NCBI GenBank assembly: GCA_016234595.1
Contig: JACRBG010000035.1
Location: forward strand, 186,001-250,000
Length of the DNA stretch: 64,000 nt
Direction of reading: 5' to 3'
From: Chloroflexota bacterium
Lineage (GTDB): Bacteria > Chloroflexota > Anaerolineae > Aggregatilineales > J027
The position numbers and the translations under genes are program-made. Shown piece by piece: positions 35,489 through 45,037 of this stretch. The notes under the pieces are model-generated. The model did no database searches, had not been told where the DNA came from, and saw nothing but the letters and a program-made list of their open reading frames with translations. Numbering within the stretch: position 1 is the first letter of the stretch; each line of letters begins with the position of its first letter.

Positions 35489-37336
35489 TTAGTTGATTTC
35501 GAGTGTATCTACGATGATATATTCACAGGCTGGGTTCGCGCTACAATCCGAAGATGGCGCGATTTGCAGTTGGGTGAAATTGGTATCCGTAAAATAATAC
35601 ACCTTCATGCCAATCTGATACCGTCCAGCGGGTAAATTGGCGATATTGAGGCTATGGCTATCGAAATAGAGGCCACCCGATTCCCAACCCAGCGTGGGGG
35701 AGCGATTTTCAAATGGATAGCTATCGTGCTGGCAATCCGTTGGGCATGCTAAACCACCCTCTGTATTCAACAAAAAGACTGACACGGTGTAATTCCATGC
35801 GGGTTTGGCATTCGGCGACCATAGCATATTGACCGTGATTTGATTGGCATGGGCATCTACCACCGGGTGGAATAATTGCAGAACGTCGTCAAAAGTGGCC
35901 CACGGTTCGCCTTGTGGCGGGCGATCATAGCGCCATGCCTCAATCGGGCGACCTACTGTCGCAGGCCATGTGATGGGAGTCGCTGTTGGTACAAATCCTC
36001 GTGCGGCCAAATCCCCCCGAATGTCATAATAGGGCCAGTCGAGTTTGGCGACCCAAACGCCTGTTTCATCGGCCAATAATTGATCGAGGTACACTCCAAA
36101 TTCAGCAGGGTTGGCCTCCCGCTTGGTTTCAGTCGAGACATGCCGCAAATCTGCGCCAGAATGATCCAGATAATAATCAAAGGCAAATTCATCGGTGTCG
36201 AGTTCAAGCAAAATGAGATCATCGCGGGTGCTATGTGTTACCAGAAAATCACTCATAGCAGGCCAAGGGGGTCGGATGACAGGGCCAGCGCTGGTGGTTG
36301 TCAGAGCACAAATCAACACAAAACTGACCATCACCATTTGCTCTCGCCAGCGAAATTGGGCTAAGGCATGGGCCGCGAGGAGGCATATTGAGGGAATAAT
36401 GACGGCCAGCGAGCGCCACGATAAGCTGGGGTAATCGGTATTGAGCAGCAGTGAAAGACCGACTGTCAAAACAATCACCGCAGCGGGCAAAATACTCGCC
36501 GGGGTAGGTCGCCAACATTTGCGGTCAGCAGTAGAAAAGGTTCCCAAAATACCTACGACTGCCAACACCAACCAAAAGACCTCTGGAATGCCCACCAATT
36601 GATAAGTCAGCGTTTTGTAGACCACCCATGAATTATCGAGGGCATGGGGCAGGCCATTGGGCCGTTCGAGGGTAATTTGATGGTAAATTACAGGTAGCCA
36701 TGCCGCATACAAAACCCCAATAGCTAGATTCGCCACTAGATAGGGGCGAAAGTTGTGGCGATGGGTGATCAGGGCGTGGAGGCCGAGTGTCAGTAGGACA
36801 AACCCACCCCAATAATGCGAATAAATCAAGGCTGTACCCGCAAGGGCAAAAGCAACACCTCGACTCCGGGTGGGACGTTCCCAAAAACGCCAATACAACC
36901 ACATCGCCAACGCGGTCAACATCATCTGTTGGGGATAGTGGCGCACTTCTTGGGTCAGGACAATAACCAAATCATGCAGGGTATAAAACAAAGCTGCAAG
37001 GATACCTGCCATCGGGGAAAACATGGCACGGCCTAGACGATACATGATTGCTGTGCCGATGAGCGTCAGCAGCACCGAGTAATAACGCATCTCGAAGAGA
37101 GTATCACCCGTGAACTGTCGCCAGCCCCACAAGCCAATAAAAAACAGCGGCGGGTGAACATCATCGGCCACCCACGCGCTGATTACTTCAACCGGAGAAT
37201 CTTCACCACTGGCGGCGATTGTCCACCCTTCATCGGCCCACAATGATGTATCAGTTAAACTATGCATCAAGACCCCTGCCCCCAAAAGCAGCACCGCCAC
37301 CATGAGAGCAAGGGCATTTCTCTGACTAAGCGCCAT
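35489..37336 (-). CDS. GT39-like membrane mannosyltransferase
   Basis: 615 residues. About ten hydrophobic segments lie in the first 370 residues. The first external loop has the Asp-Glu motif in SLWADEGWT and a following DDVHPPLFF, as in protein O-mannosyltransferase/ArnT-type enzymes that use lipid-linked sugars. The C-terminal 240 residues form an extracytoplasmic domain with several cysteines. The substrate is unknown. It overlaps the 3' end of gltX by 11 bases; GAGG lies nine bases before the ATG. Confidence 0.78.
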   Translation of the reverse strand: MALSQRNALALMVAVLLLGAGVLMHSLTDTSLWADEGWTIAASGEDSPVEVISAWVADDVHPPLFFIGLWGWRQFTGDTLFEMRYYSVLLTLIGTAIMYRLGRAMFSPMAGILAALFYTLHDLVIVLTQEVRHYPQQMMLTALAMWLYWRFWERPTRSRGVAFALAGTALIYSHYWGGFVLLTLGLHALITHRHNFRPYLVANLAIGVLYAAWLPVIYHQITLERPNGLPHALDNSWVVYKTLTYQLVGIPEVFWLVLAVVGILGTFSTADRKCWRPTPASILPAAVIVLTVGLSLLLNTDYPSLSWRSLAVIIPSICLLAAHALAQFRWREQMVMVSFVLICALTTTSAGPVIRPPWPAMSDFLVTHSTRDDLILLELDTDEFAFDYYLDHSGADLRHVSTETKREANPAEFGVYLDQLLADETGVWVAKLDWPYYDIRGDLAARGFVPTATPITWPATVGRPIEAWRYDRPPQGEPWATFDDVLQLFHPVVDAHANQITVNMLWSPNAKPAWNYTVSVFLLNTEGGLACPTDCQHDSYPFENRSPTLGWESGGLYFDSHSLNIANLPAGRYQIGMKVYYFTDTNFTQLQIAPSSDCSANPACEYIIVDTLEIN

Positions 37337-38813
37337 TCAACTGCGCCTCAGCGGCTTGGATGCGGGCCAGTGATTCCGCTTGACCCAAGACTTCCATCGT
37401 TTCAAACAGGGGTGGCGAAATTTGTTGGGCGGTGGTCGCCATACGCAACGTACCATAGACTTGGGCTTTCTTTAGCCCCAACTGCTCCACCAGCGGTTCC
37501 ATGACCGATGCTTGGGCAGCATGACTAAAATCAGTCAAGGCCGCTAGACGTTCATAGCTGAGTTTAAGCACATTTTGGGTCGAGGCCGCATCCATATTTT
37601 TCTGAATGAGTTTGTCATTCGGGCACGGCTCAAAGTTGAACATGAATTTCAACAAGGCCACGCCTTCCGAAAGTGGGTTGACCCGTTCGCGGATGTGTGG
37701 TGCAATCTTGACGACATTCGCACGATCCACTTCGCCATAGGCTTTTTGCAAGAAGGGCATCAGTCGATTAGTCAAATCTTCATCGCTCAATTCGCGGATG
37801 TAGACGCCGTTGGTCCAAATCAATTTTTGGAAGTTAAAAGCGGCACTGGCTGGACTCACCCGATCAATATCAAAACGGGCGATGGTGTCTTGCACATTGA
37901 AAATCTCTTGGTCATCGCCAAAACTGTAACCGACATTGGTCAAGAAGTTGATAATCGCTTCGGGTAGATACCCCGCCTCACGATAATCGTTGACCATCAC
38001 GGGCATGGTCTTGCCATCCACAATCGGTGGGTTACGCTTGGACATCTTGCCTTTGCCATTGGGATTTAGCACGACGGGCATATGCACCCACTCTGGTTCA
38101 TCCCAGCCAAACGCCCCATACAAATTGTGATGGAGGGCCAATGAAGGCAACCATTCTTCGGTGCGGGTGACATGGCTGATCTCCATAAAATGGTCATCAA
38201 TCACCACCGCGAGATGATAGGTCGGGAAACCATCGGATTTCAACAGCACCATATCGCTGAGTTCTTCATTTTTAAAGACCACATCGCCACGAATCCGGTC
38301 ATGGGCGACTGTCTCACCTTCAAGAGGCATGGCAAAACGAATGACATAGCTACCCCGCTCTTTTTCTAGCTTGGCGCGTTCCTCGTCGGAGATGAAGCGA
38401 TAGATACGCTCATAACCCGCAATTTTGCCGCCGCGTGTTTTTTGCGAAATTTCACGGGCGCGGGCCAATTCTTCTTCAGTAGCGAAGCATTTATAGGCCT
38501 TGCCTTGTTCGACCAACCAATGCGCCCATTTCTGATAGAGTTCCAGCCGTTCACTTTGGATATAGGGGCCATAGGGGCCACCGACCTCCGGGCCTTCATC
38601 CCATTCCAAGCCCAGCCAGCGAATATCTTGCATCAATTTATCGAGGGCGTCTTGGACAAACCGCTTTTGATCGGTGTCCTCGATACGCAAGATAAATTTG
38701 CCGTTGCTGTGACGAGCAAAGAGCCAAGTGAGGAGCGTGGTTCGGGCGCTGCCAATGTGCAGATACCCGGTTGGGCTGGGCGCAAAACGCACCCGCACAG
38801 GTTTGTCGGTCAA
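37326..38813 (-). CDS. gltX: Glutamate--tRNA ligase
   Basis: 495 residues, full length, class I aminoacyl-tRNA synthetase. The HIGH-type motif is in APSPTGYLHIGSARTT and the KMSKS-type motif in GKGKMSKRN near residue 246. Anticodon-binding helices form the C-terminus. It charges tRNA-Glu. Start: TTG at 38813 with GGAGG nine bases upstream, and the encoded protein begins directly with the family N-terminus, so no ATG is possible. It heads a group with the mannosyltransferase-like gene and holA. Confidence 0.96.
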   Translation of the reverse strand: MTDKPVRVRFAPSPTGYLHIGSARTTLLTWLFARHSNGKFILRIEDTDQKRFVQDALDKLMQDIRWLGLEWDEGPEVGGPYGPYIQSERLELYQKWAHWLVEQGKAYKCFATEEELARAREISQKTRGGKIAGYERIYRFISDEERAKLEKERGSYVIRFAMPLEGETVAHDRIRGDVVFKNEELSDMVLLKSDGFPTYHLAVVIDDHFMEISHVTRTEEWLPSLALHHNLYGAFGWDEPEWVHMPVVLNPNGKGKMSKRNPPIVDGKTMPVMVNDYREAGYLPEAIINFLTNVGYSFGDDQEIFNVQDTIARFDIDRVSPASAAFNFQKLIWTNGVYIRELSDEDLTNRLMPFLQKAYGEVDRANVVKIAPHIRERVNPLSEGVALLKFMFNFEPCPNDKLIQKNMDAASTQNVLKLSYERLAALTDFSHAAQASVMEPLVEQLGLKKAQVYGTLRMATTAQQISPPLFETMEVLGQAESLARIQAAEAQLNGA

Positions 38814-38899
38814 GGTAAAAAACCTCCGATACCAGTATTCATAGTAGTGGATTTTGGATTATAGCAGGCAGGCCAAGCTGAAAAAATGCCCAATCCCGC

Positions 38900-39748
38900 T
38901 TAATAGGGGACGGCTACCGCACTCCACACCCCCGGCGCTCCGGTGACAAGGATATAGCTTTGGCCGGTTTGGGTAAGGTAGAGCATCTCGCCGCGTTCAA
39001 AGGTTTGGATAAAACCTGACCCCCCTGCTTCGAGATTATTGGCCCAGCCGAGACCATCTTTCACACCGCCCGATTCGCGCCAGACCTTGCCAAACCCACG
39101 AATGGGTTCTTGTAGATTGGGGCTGGGAACAACTAAACCTGTGGAAGAAGGATCAACCCCATCAAGCCAAGTGTCAGCAAAGCGCTGATAGGTATTGTTG
39201 GCATAGAGGACATAAATGCCAGATTGATTGGTTGCCCCCACCGATGACACCCAAATCATCGTGCCGCGTTCAAAGGATTGGAAAGCAGTCTGTACCGCGA
39301 CGGACGGCCCAATAGGGCAAGCTAATTGTGCGGACAAGCTGGGATTGCTGGCATAGATATTTTGGAACCCCCCCATTGGCTGGGTTGGGCAGGTGATTGC
39401 CGCCGCTCCTCCCGGCACCGCACCAACAGGTACAAAACCAACCGCCCCCGGTGTCACAGGGGTATCTGTAGGGGTGGGAGTAAAGGTGGGAGTCATGGTA
39501 ATCTGGCGAGTGGGGGTCAGGGTGGGTGGCCCCGGTGTAAAAACCTCTGCTACCGAATCTTGAGCCAGCGTGGGCGCTAGGACAGAAGTCGGCGCAGGTG
39601 TATAGGTATTGGTCACTATGATGAAATTCGGGGTCGCCGTCACAAAAATAGGCGTCAAAGTGGGGTCAGGTTCAAAGACCCCACAGGCCGAAATCAACAT
39701 GGCAATGACGAGTAAGCCGCCAATGAGGGCAGCACGTTTTTTGTTCAT
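38900..39748 (-). CDS. Lipoprotein with Thr/Pro-rich linker
   Basis: 282 residues. Lipoprotein signal with lipobox LISAC (Cys near residue 22), then about 85 residues rich in Thr and Pro. A C-terminal domain follows, with repeated aromatic/Gly patterns: SFERGTMIWVSS, TFERGEMLYL and GFGKVWRESGGVKDGLGWA. These patterns resemble LGFP-like or carbohydrate-binding repeats. The function is not recognised. Its ATG at 39748 is preferred; it lies 30 bases after the HerA-like gene and is probably co-transcribed with it. Confidence 0.72.
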   Translation of the reverse strand: MNKKRAALIGGLLVIAMLISACGVFEPDPTLTPIFVTATPNFIIVTNTYTPAPTSVLAPTLAQDSVAEVFTPGPPTLTPTRQITMTPTFTPTPTDTPVTPGAVGFVPVGAVPGGAAAITCPTQPMGGFQNIYASNPSLSAQLACPIGPSVAVQTAFQSFERGTMIWVSSVGATNQSGIYVLYANNTYQRFADTWLDGVDPSSTGLVVPSPNLQEPIRGFGKVWRESGGVKDGLGWANNLEAGGSGFIQTFERGEMLYLTQTGQSYILVTGAPGVWSAVAVPY

Positions 39749-39778
39749 AACCCTAACGAAAAAATGGAGGGTGGGCAA

Positions 39779-42700
39779 TCAATAATTGCCGCCACCCTGC
39801 TGATTGAAATCATCGTAGTAGGGGTCTTGGCCTTGCTGACCATATCCCTGATCAAAACCTTGATCGTATCCCGGCTGTTGTTGTCCATACCCTTGCTGTG
39901 GATAGGTCTGTTGGGGATAGGTTTGCTGCGGCGAGGTCAAGTATTGTTGGTTATTGGGGCCGGCCCCATAGCCACCTTGTTGACCATAGCCTCCGCTTGA
40001 AGCCAATTGTGGTGGGGCATCGTTAGCGCGGTTGCGACTGCTGCTATTTTCCCATGCCTTCAATTTGACCTGAACACCATTGATGTCGAGCAGATATTCC
40101 GGCACCCAGCAAATCCCAAATAATTCAGGGAAGATGTCTTTCTTAAATGGTGTTACGCGGACTTCTTCCACCGTACCCGCAATTTGCTTCCACTTAGCAT
40201 TGACCTGCTGCAACTCATATTCAAAACGTTGCTGTGCGGCGTCCATCTCGGCTTCAACTTCACGGATGACAGCATTGCTTTCCGCCACATCGCCCTTGGC
40301 CTGTCCTTTATAACGACGGGCACGACTGACACGCGATAGGGTGTAGGCGGTGTGACCACGCATCAAACTGACCACTGCCTCACCCAACGTGAACAATTCT
40401 TCCTGCCCTAGGTCTTGCACGGCCTGTTGATCGGAACGGCGTTCACGCTCTTCTCGTCGGATTTTTTCCTCCATACGGTCAAAGATGGTTTCATATTTGG
40501 CGGTCACTTTGTCAATTTCGGCATCACGGGCTTCGCGTGCCGCTGCATTGACGCGCATTTGGAAATCTTGGAAACCAGTGCCGGGTGTTCCATAAATATC
40601 CAATGAGGAATTATAGGGTAAAGTCATACCAGCCGTACGGGTGAGATAATCCACCACTTCATTTTTCAATTGAGTCAAGCGTGCCCGGTCAGTCATGCCG
40701 GGGGACAATTCGCCATAGGCCGCCTGTTGGAACGGCGCGGCAGATAATTGGGAGGCGACGACAGGCCGATCTCGATATTGATCCCATTGAATGAGACCCG
40801 CCCGGTCTAAGTTGGGAACATAGTAGGCATAGGTTTCGACCATGTTGACACCCGATTTACGGTCAAGATAGCGCACCTGTACCTGTGCCAACAAAAATGG
40901 TGTATAGACCAATTGATTACCACCGAATTGGGTGGCTCGTTGGCCCATTTGCCGTTCCCACCGCGCAATACCTTGCTGCATGGTGATAACCGTGGGCAGA
41001 TAGAACTGGCTGATAGCCGAGGCAATCACAGGCGGCGTATAGCTATAGCCTGTGGGCAAATCCGCATCACGTTCAAAGCCGGTCACTGACATAGTGTTGC
41101 CACTAGCAACAGACTTGCTCGATTTGGCACCCTTAGCAGCACCACCTCGACCACCAGAGGGCACAGCGACACCCGTATTGAAATCAGCCTCTTGCCCTGT
41201 AAACGGGGCTGTCGGCGGCACATAGGACTGCGGGGCAACAGGTGCTCCCCCTGCTGGATACGGGGCACTTGGCGGAGCAAATGGATTAGCGGGTTCTTGG
41301 TAGGGAGCCGACGGTGGGCTATAAGCCTGTCCTGTATACGGCGACGCACCGGTTTGATAGGGTGCAGGCGGCGGAGTAAACCCGGTGGGTGAGATTCCAG
41401 CCGTATTATTTTGGAATGGTGCCGTTGGTGGTTGATATTGCACCGGATTGTAGGGCCCTTGTGTGTTTTCGGGCAGGGGTGGTGGCGGTGGAACCACTCC
41501 TAACCGACCCGCGCCCGGTGCTTCAGGCAAAGACATGGGCGGAGGAGTAGAACCTGCTGGGGCTGGCGTATAACCCGAATAAGCGGGTGGTTGTTGCACA
41601 TTGGAACCCGGCAAACCCGGTGGAGGTTGCGGAGCAAAACCGCCTCCAGCGCCGGGAGCAGGGGTATAGGGCTGCGATAAAGTGTTTTGCGGGCCAGTGG
41701 CTGACGGTGATTGACCATAGGCCGGCGGGGCAACTTGCGGTTGCTGTCCATATGTAGGTGGAGCGGCTTGGGGTTGTTGACCGTAAGCCGAAGTAGCTGG
41801 CTGTTGTCCATAGGCAGGTGGTTGTTGACCATAGGTTGGTGGGGCATATTGCGGCTGTTGCTGCCCATAGACAGGTTGAGTGTTATAGGCCTGTTGCCCA
41901 TATTGCGCTTGATTGGTGGGCTGACGTGCACGCGGATCCATCAGGCGGCGAATTTGATCACGGGTCAAGGGGCCACGTAGATACGACATCGCCCAACGGG
42001 TATGCAGCAGCACCGGGCCACTGGGATCATGCACGTTATTCATAACAAACACACGCGGGTCAACCGATGAAATTAGCTTATCCAACGTTTCCAAATTCAA
42101 CTGATTTTCGGCACTGGAAACTGTCGCCAAACCATCAAGAACTTTTTTCTTGTCGTTTTCGGTCTGCAACCGCCCAATAAACCACGTCCCAGCATTCGAG
42201 AGACCCTTATAATCAAGGTCGCCGGGGTTTTGGGTGGCTAATACGACCCCAATCCCAAAAGCGCGGCCCTGTTTGAGCAAACGCAGCAGGGGTTCTTTGG
42301 TGGGTGGGTTTTTAGGATAGGGGGGCAAATGACCATAAACTTCATCAATATACAAAATCGCGCGCAGGCTGGTCGTACCACTCATGGAGCGCATGGTGGC
42401 AAGAATATTTTCCAGCAACAGGGTCATGATAAAAGTACGTTCAGCATCGCTGAGGTGGGCGATATAGAAGATATTGATACGTGGCTTACCCTGTGGGGTG
42501 TACATCAAATATTGCAGGTCAAGGGGTTCTCCACGTAGCCAACTTTGGAAGCTGGGTGAGGCAATGATGTTGTTCAATTCCATCGCCAGCTTAAAGCGGT
42601 CTTTTTCAGGGAAGAAGCTATCAATATCTAACACACCCAGTTTGTTAAAGGGTGGTTGCTGAACTTGCACGATAATGTCTTGGAGGTTTAGATCAATGCC

Positions 42701-43345
42701 CCCACGCCATGCGTATTCAAACAAGTTAGAAATAAGGACATGTTCGCGGCTATTGACCGCATTGGGAGTCTTAACCCCGGTCAACGCCAACAATGCTGTA
42801 GTAATCCCCCGAATACGTTCGCGGTGATATTCTTCATTGCCGTCCCAGCCTTCACGTGGGGCGTGCATAGCATCCAAAATGCTGATAGGTAAGCCAGCGT
42901 CCGACCCGGGGGTATAGATGCTGAACTCAGCCGCATTTTTGAGAGCCGCCAAACGCTGTGGGCCAATCCCCCAACTGCTGAGGCCTTCACGCCAGCGCTG
43001 GGCAATATCCCGCGAATATTCGTTGATATCGAGTCCCGCTCGCCGTGCATCATCCACATTAACCCACGGCCCAAAATCTTCGGGGCGTAGTTCAGGGAAA
43101 GTCAACAATAAATTGGTGATGTCGCCTTTGGGGTCAATAATAATGGCGGGTAAGCCGTCTAAAGCAGCTTCTTCCAAAAGTGTAATGCACAGGCCGGTTT
43201 TGCCGCTGCCCGTCATCCCAACAACTACCGCGTGGGTTGTCAAATCACGCGAATCATAATAGACCACATCGTCTAATAAACGACCAGCAGTAGGGTCATA
43301 TTGGCGACCCATGTAAAACGTTGTAGGGGCTTCAATAAAGGGCAT
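39779..43345 (-). CDS. HerA/VirB4-like ATPase with Tyr-Gly-Gln-rich low-complexity regions
   Basis: 1188 residues. The N-terminal 460 residues are a HerA/FtsK-type ATPase: Walker A VVGMTGSGKTG (43-50), IIIDPKGD, Walker B ILYIDEVYG (acidic pair near 334-335) and GIGVVLATQNPGDLD with the sensor Asn. Residues about 471-560 are dense in YGQQP repeats, and to about 745 the chain is Pro/Ala/Tyr-rich. A folded C-terminal part contains a long charged coiled coil (about 930-1080). The last 75 residues are again rich in Gln, Gly and Tyr. HerA proteins translocate DNA or peptides; here the partner is unknown and NurA is absent. Next to it lie a DUF4129-type and a DUF58 gene. Confidence 0.82.
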   Translation of the reverse strand: MPFIEAPTTFYMGRQYDPTAGRLLDDVVYYDSRDLTTHAVVVGMTGSGKTGLCITLLEEAALDGLPAIIIDPKGDITNLLLTFPELRPEDFGPWVNVDDARRAGLDINEYSRDIAQRWREGLSSWGIGPQRLAALKNAAEFSIYTPGSDAGLPISILDAMHAPREGWDGNEEYHRERIRGITTALLALTGVKTPNAVNSREHVLISNLFEYAWRGGIDLNLQDIIVQVQQPPFNKLGVLDIDSFFPEKDRFKLAMELNNIIASPSFQSWLRGEPLDLQYLMYTPQGKPRINIFYIAHLSDAERTFIMTLLLENILATMRSMSGTTSLRAILYIDEVYGHLPPYPKNPPTKEPLLRLLKQGRAFGIGVVLATQNPGDLDYKGLSNAGTWFIGRLQTENDKKKVLDGLATVSSAENQLNLETLDKLISSVDPRVFVMNNVHDPSGPVLLHTRWAMSYLRGPLTRDQIRRLMDPRARQPTNQAQYGQQAYNTQPVYGQQQPQYAPPTYGQQPPAYGQQPATSAYGQQPQAAPPTYGQQPQVAPPAYGQSPSATGPQNTLSQPYTPAPGAGGGFAPQPPPGLPGSNVQQPPAYSGYTPAPAGSTPPPMSLPEAPGAGRLGVVPPPPPLPENTQGPYNPVQYQPPTAPFQNNTAGISPTGFTPPPAPYQTGASPYTGQAYSPPSAPYQEPANPFAPPSAPYPAGGAPVAPQSYVPPTAPFTGQEADFNTGVAVPSGGRGGAAKGAKSSKSVASGNTMSVTGFERDADLPTGYSYTPPVIASAISQFYLPTVITMQQGIARWERQMGQRATQFGGNQLVYTPFLLAQVQVRYLDRKSGVNMVETYAYYVPNLDRAGLIQWDQYRDRPVVASQLSAAPFQQAAYGELSPGMTDRARLTQLKNEVVDYLTRTAGMTLPYNSSLDIYGTPGTGFQDFQMRVNAAAREARDAEIDKVTAKYETIFDRMEEKIRREERERRSDQQAVQDLGQEELFTLGEAVVSLMRGHTAYTLSRVSRARRYKGQAKGDVAESNAVIREVEAEMDAAQQRFEYELQQVNAKWKQIAGTVEEVRVTPFKKDIFPELFGICWVPEYLLDINGVQVKLKAWENSSSRNRANDAPPQLASSGGYGQQGGYGAGPNNQQYLTSPQQTYPQQTYPQQGYGQQQPGYDQGFDQGYGQQGQDPYYDDFNQQGGGNY
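39785..41940 (-). repeat. Regions encoding YGQQ/PxxYG-type low-complexity protein repeats
   Basis: Two coding blocks (about 41110-41940 and 39785-40010) contain short imperfect repeats of + strand words such as ttgtccata and ttgaccata. They encode Tyr-Gly-Gln-Gln and Pro-rich units of the HerA-like protein. The sequence between the two blocks is not repetitive. Confidence 0.75.
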
Positions 43346-43492
43346 AGCGTTATCGCCTCACTCGTTGAGAAACCAACACCATCGAAACACAACTCTACCA
43401 CAACTCTGATAATATCACGAATTGGTTATCAGCACATATATTCTATCTTAGAAAGTCCCTAAAGATGGGGGGGAGGTTCACTCATTAGCCTC

Positions 43493-45037
43493 CTAAGTCG
43501 AGGGGGTCTCAATGGCTTTTAGGCGTTCAAAAGCATCCCGAATCACATTGAGTTGCTCATTATTTTCGGGCAGTTCACCATAACGTACCGCGACATAGGC
43601 CTCGGTGATTAAGCGGATTTCATTATCGCCGCCGGGGAAGGCACGGCCCAATGAGCGACGATACTCGTTAGGGGTCTCAGATTTATCACGCGGGAAACCC
43701 CGTTTTTCGGCTAGGGTCGCCATACGTGAATATGTCCACCGTACTGACAAAGCCGCCAATAAATCACGCCCACCACCGAATTGACGCATCAAATTGAGAG
43801 CGTCCCCAATACGTCTTAGGCGCTTCCCAAAACCTTTGCGGAGATCAGCCATAATCTCACGCCGATCCAGCAGTTCGCTGTCCTCGTCGGAGAATAATTC
43901 GGCATCACGCAGCAAAAACATCATCAGCCAGAAAAACAAGGGGATGACCACACATAGCAGCACAAACCCCACTCCGATGCCCGTACCAACAAAATCAAAG
44001 GCATCCGCAAGAATATTATGACCTGTACCTTCGGCGGGTTCATCAACCACTGGGCCAGCTTTGATCGTGCCCACATTATCCTGTTCAGATTCGCTGACCA
44101 ACACTTGCGAGGCAAGATAGGCAAAGGGGATGGTCAGTACCAGAGCCAAAGCCACACAGCCCACAAACATCGAGGTATTGATGACAAAACGCAACATTGC
44201 CATGCCCAGCATCAAAACCAATAGGCCCGTGATGACCCATGATGCCTTGTCTTGGTCAACCCCCGACAGCAACATCGCTAGCATAAACCCAATGGTGACT
44301 ATCACCACGACGACAAGAGTCAAAAAACCAAACCATGTCAGGCCAAAACGTGCTCGCTGTGTGTCATCCTCGACTTTGAGGTTGACTGAACGTGATAGGG
44401 CGGTGGATAGCAGTGAGGTTGCAAAAAAGAGCGGGAGCACCGCTACATATTGATCGCTAACGGCATGGGAACTGGCCGCGCCAAAGACAAAAAAGACTAA
44501 AATTCCCATTCGCATTTGCATACTGACAGCGGTCATATTGATATAGAGCCGACCTAACGAGAAACCGCGCTGCCAAAACAGCAGCACCAATGGCGCCACG
44601 AAAAGAGTGACAGGAACCCGCGACCCAAAAAAATTAAAGGCTTTGACAAAATTTAAATCTATACTACTGCCCGTTTCACGCAAAATAGGCATGAGGGACA
44701 GTGTCACCAATAGGCCTATCGCGGCCCCCAACAACATCTTACGGAACTGGTCATAGGCTGATTTCCGCATCCGAATGAGATAGCGGCGCAAAATCAGCGA
44801 AGGCATGAAATTGATACCAATGAAAATCAGGGTATAACCCATTTGTGTTGGAAAAGCCGCGCCAAATTGCTTGCGAAAAAAGTCGTGCAACCACATCAAA
44901 ATGACTGACATCCACATGACATTCGACAAGCCCATAAGCACATAAGTGGCCTCACGTCGCCAAACCACCGGGGACGGCTTAAATTTAAAGGTCGGGCCAA
45001 CGGCGTCCACACGGACATCAGCGGGCTGGGCTGACAT
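43493..45037 (-). CDS. Multi-pass membrane protein with C-terminal DUF4129-like domain
   Basis: 514 residues. About ten to eleven hydrophobic segments lie between residues 35 and 400. A cytoplasmic C-terminal domain includes WTYSRMATLAEKRGFPRD, TPNEYRRSLGRAFPG and ITEAYVAVRYGE, the pattern of DUF4129. Such domains occur with MoxR and DUF58 proteins in envelope or peptidase-related operons. Start: the ATG at 45037 has AGGAGG seven bases upstream and lies inside the end of the DUF58 gene (20-base overlap), so translation is coupled. The longer upstream frame is rejected. Confidence 0.78.
   Translation of the reverse strand: MSAQPADVRVDAVGPTFKFKPSPVVWRREATYVLMGLSNVMWMSVILMWLHDFFRKQFGAAFPTQMGYTLIFIGINFMPSLILRRYLIRMRKSAYDQFRKMLLGAAIGLLVTLSLMPILRETGSSIDLNFVKAFNFFGSRVPVTLFVAPLVLLFWQRGFSLGRLYINMTAVSMQMRMGILVFFVFGAASSHAVSDQYVAVLPLFFATSLLSTALSRSVNLKVEDDTQRARFGLTWFGFLTLVVVVIVTIGFMLAMLLSGVDQDKASWVITGLLVLMLGMAMLRFVINTSMFVGCVALALVLTIPFAYLASQVLVSESEQDNVGTIKAGPVVDEPAEGTGHNILADAFDFVGTGIGVGFVLLCVVIPLFFWLMMFLLRDAELFSDEDSELLDRREIMADLRKGFGKRLRRIGDALNLMRQFGGGRDLLAALSVRWTYSRMATLAEKRGFPRDKSETPNEYRRSLGRAFPGGDNEIRLITEAYVAVRYGELPENNEQLNVIRDAFERLKAIETPST

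Noticed and set aside
36633-36902. Cys/Pro-rich frame inside the mannosyltransferase-like gene
   Set aside because: It is a shifted-frame shadow of a clear membrane protein gene.
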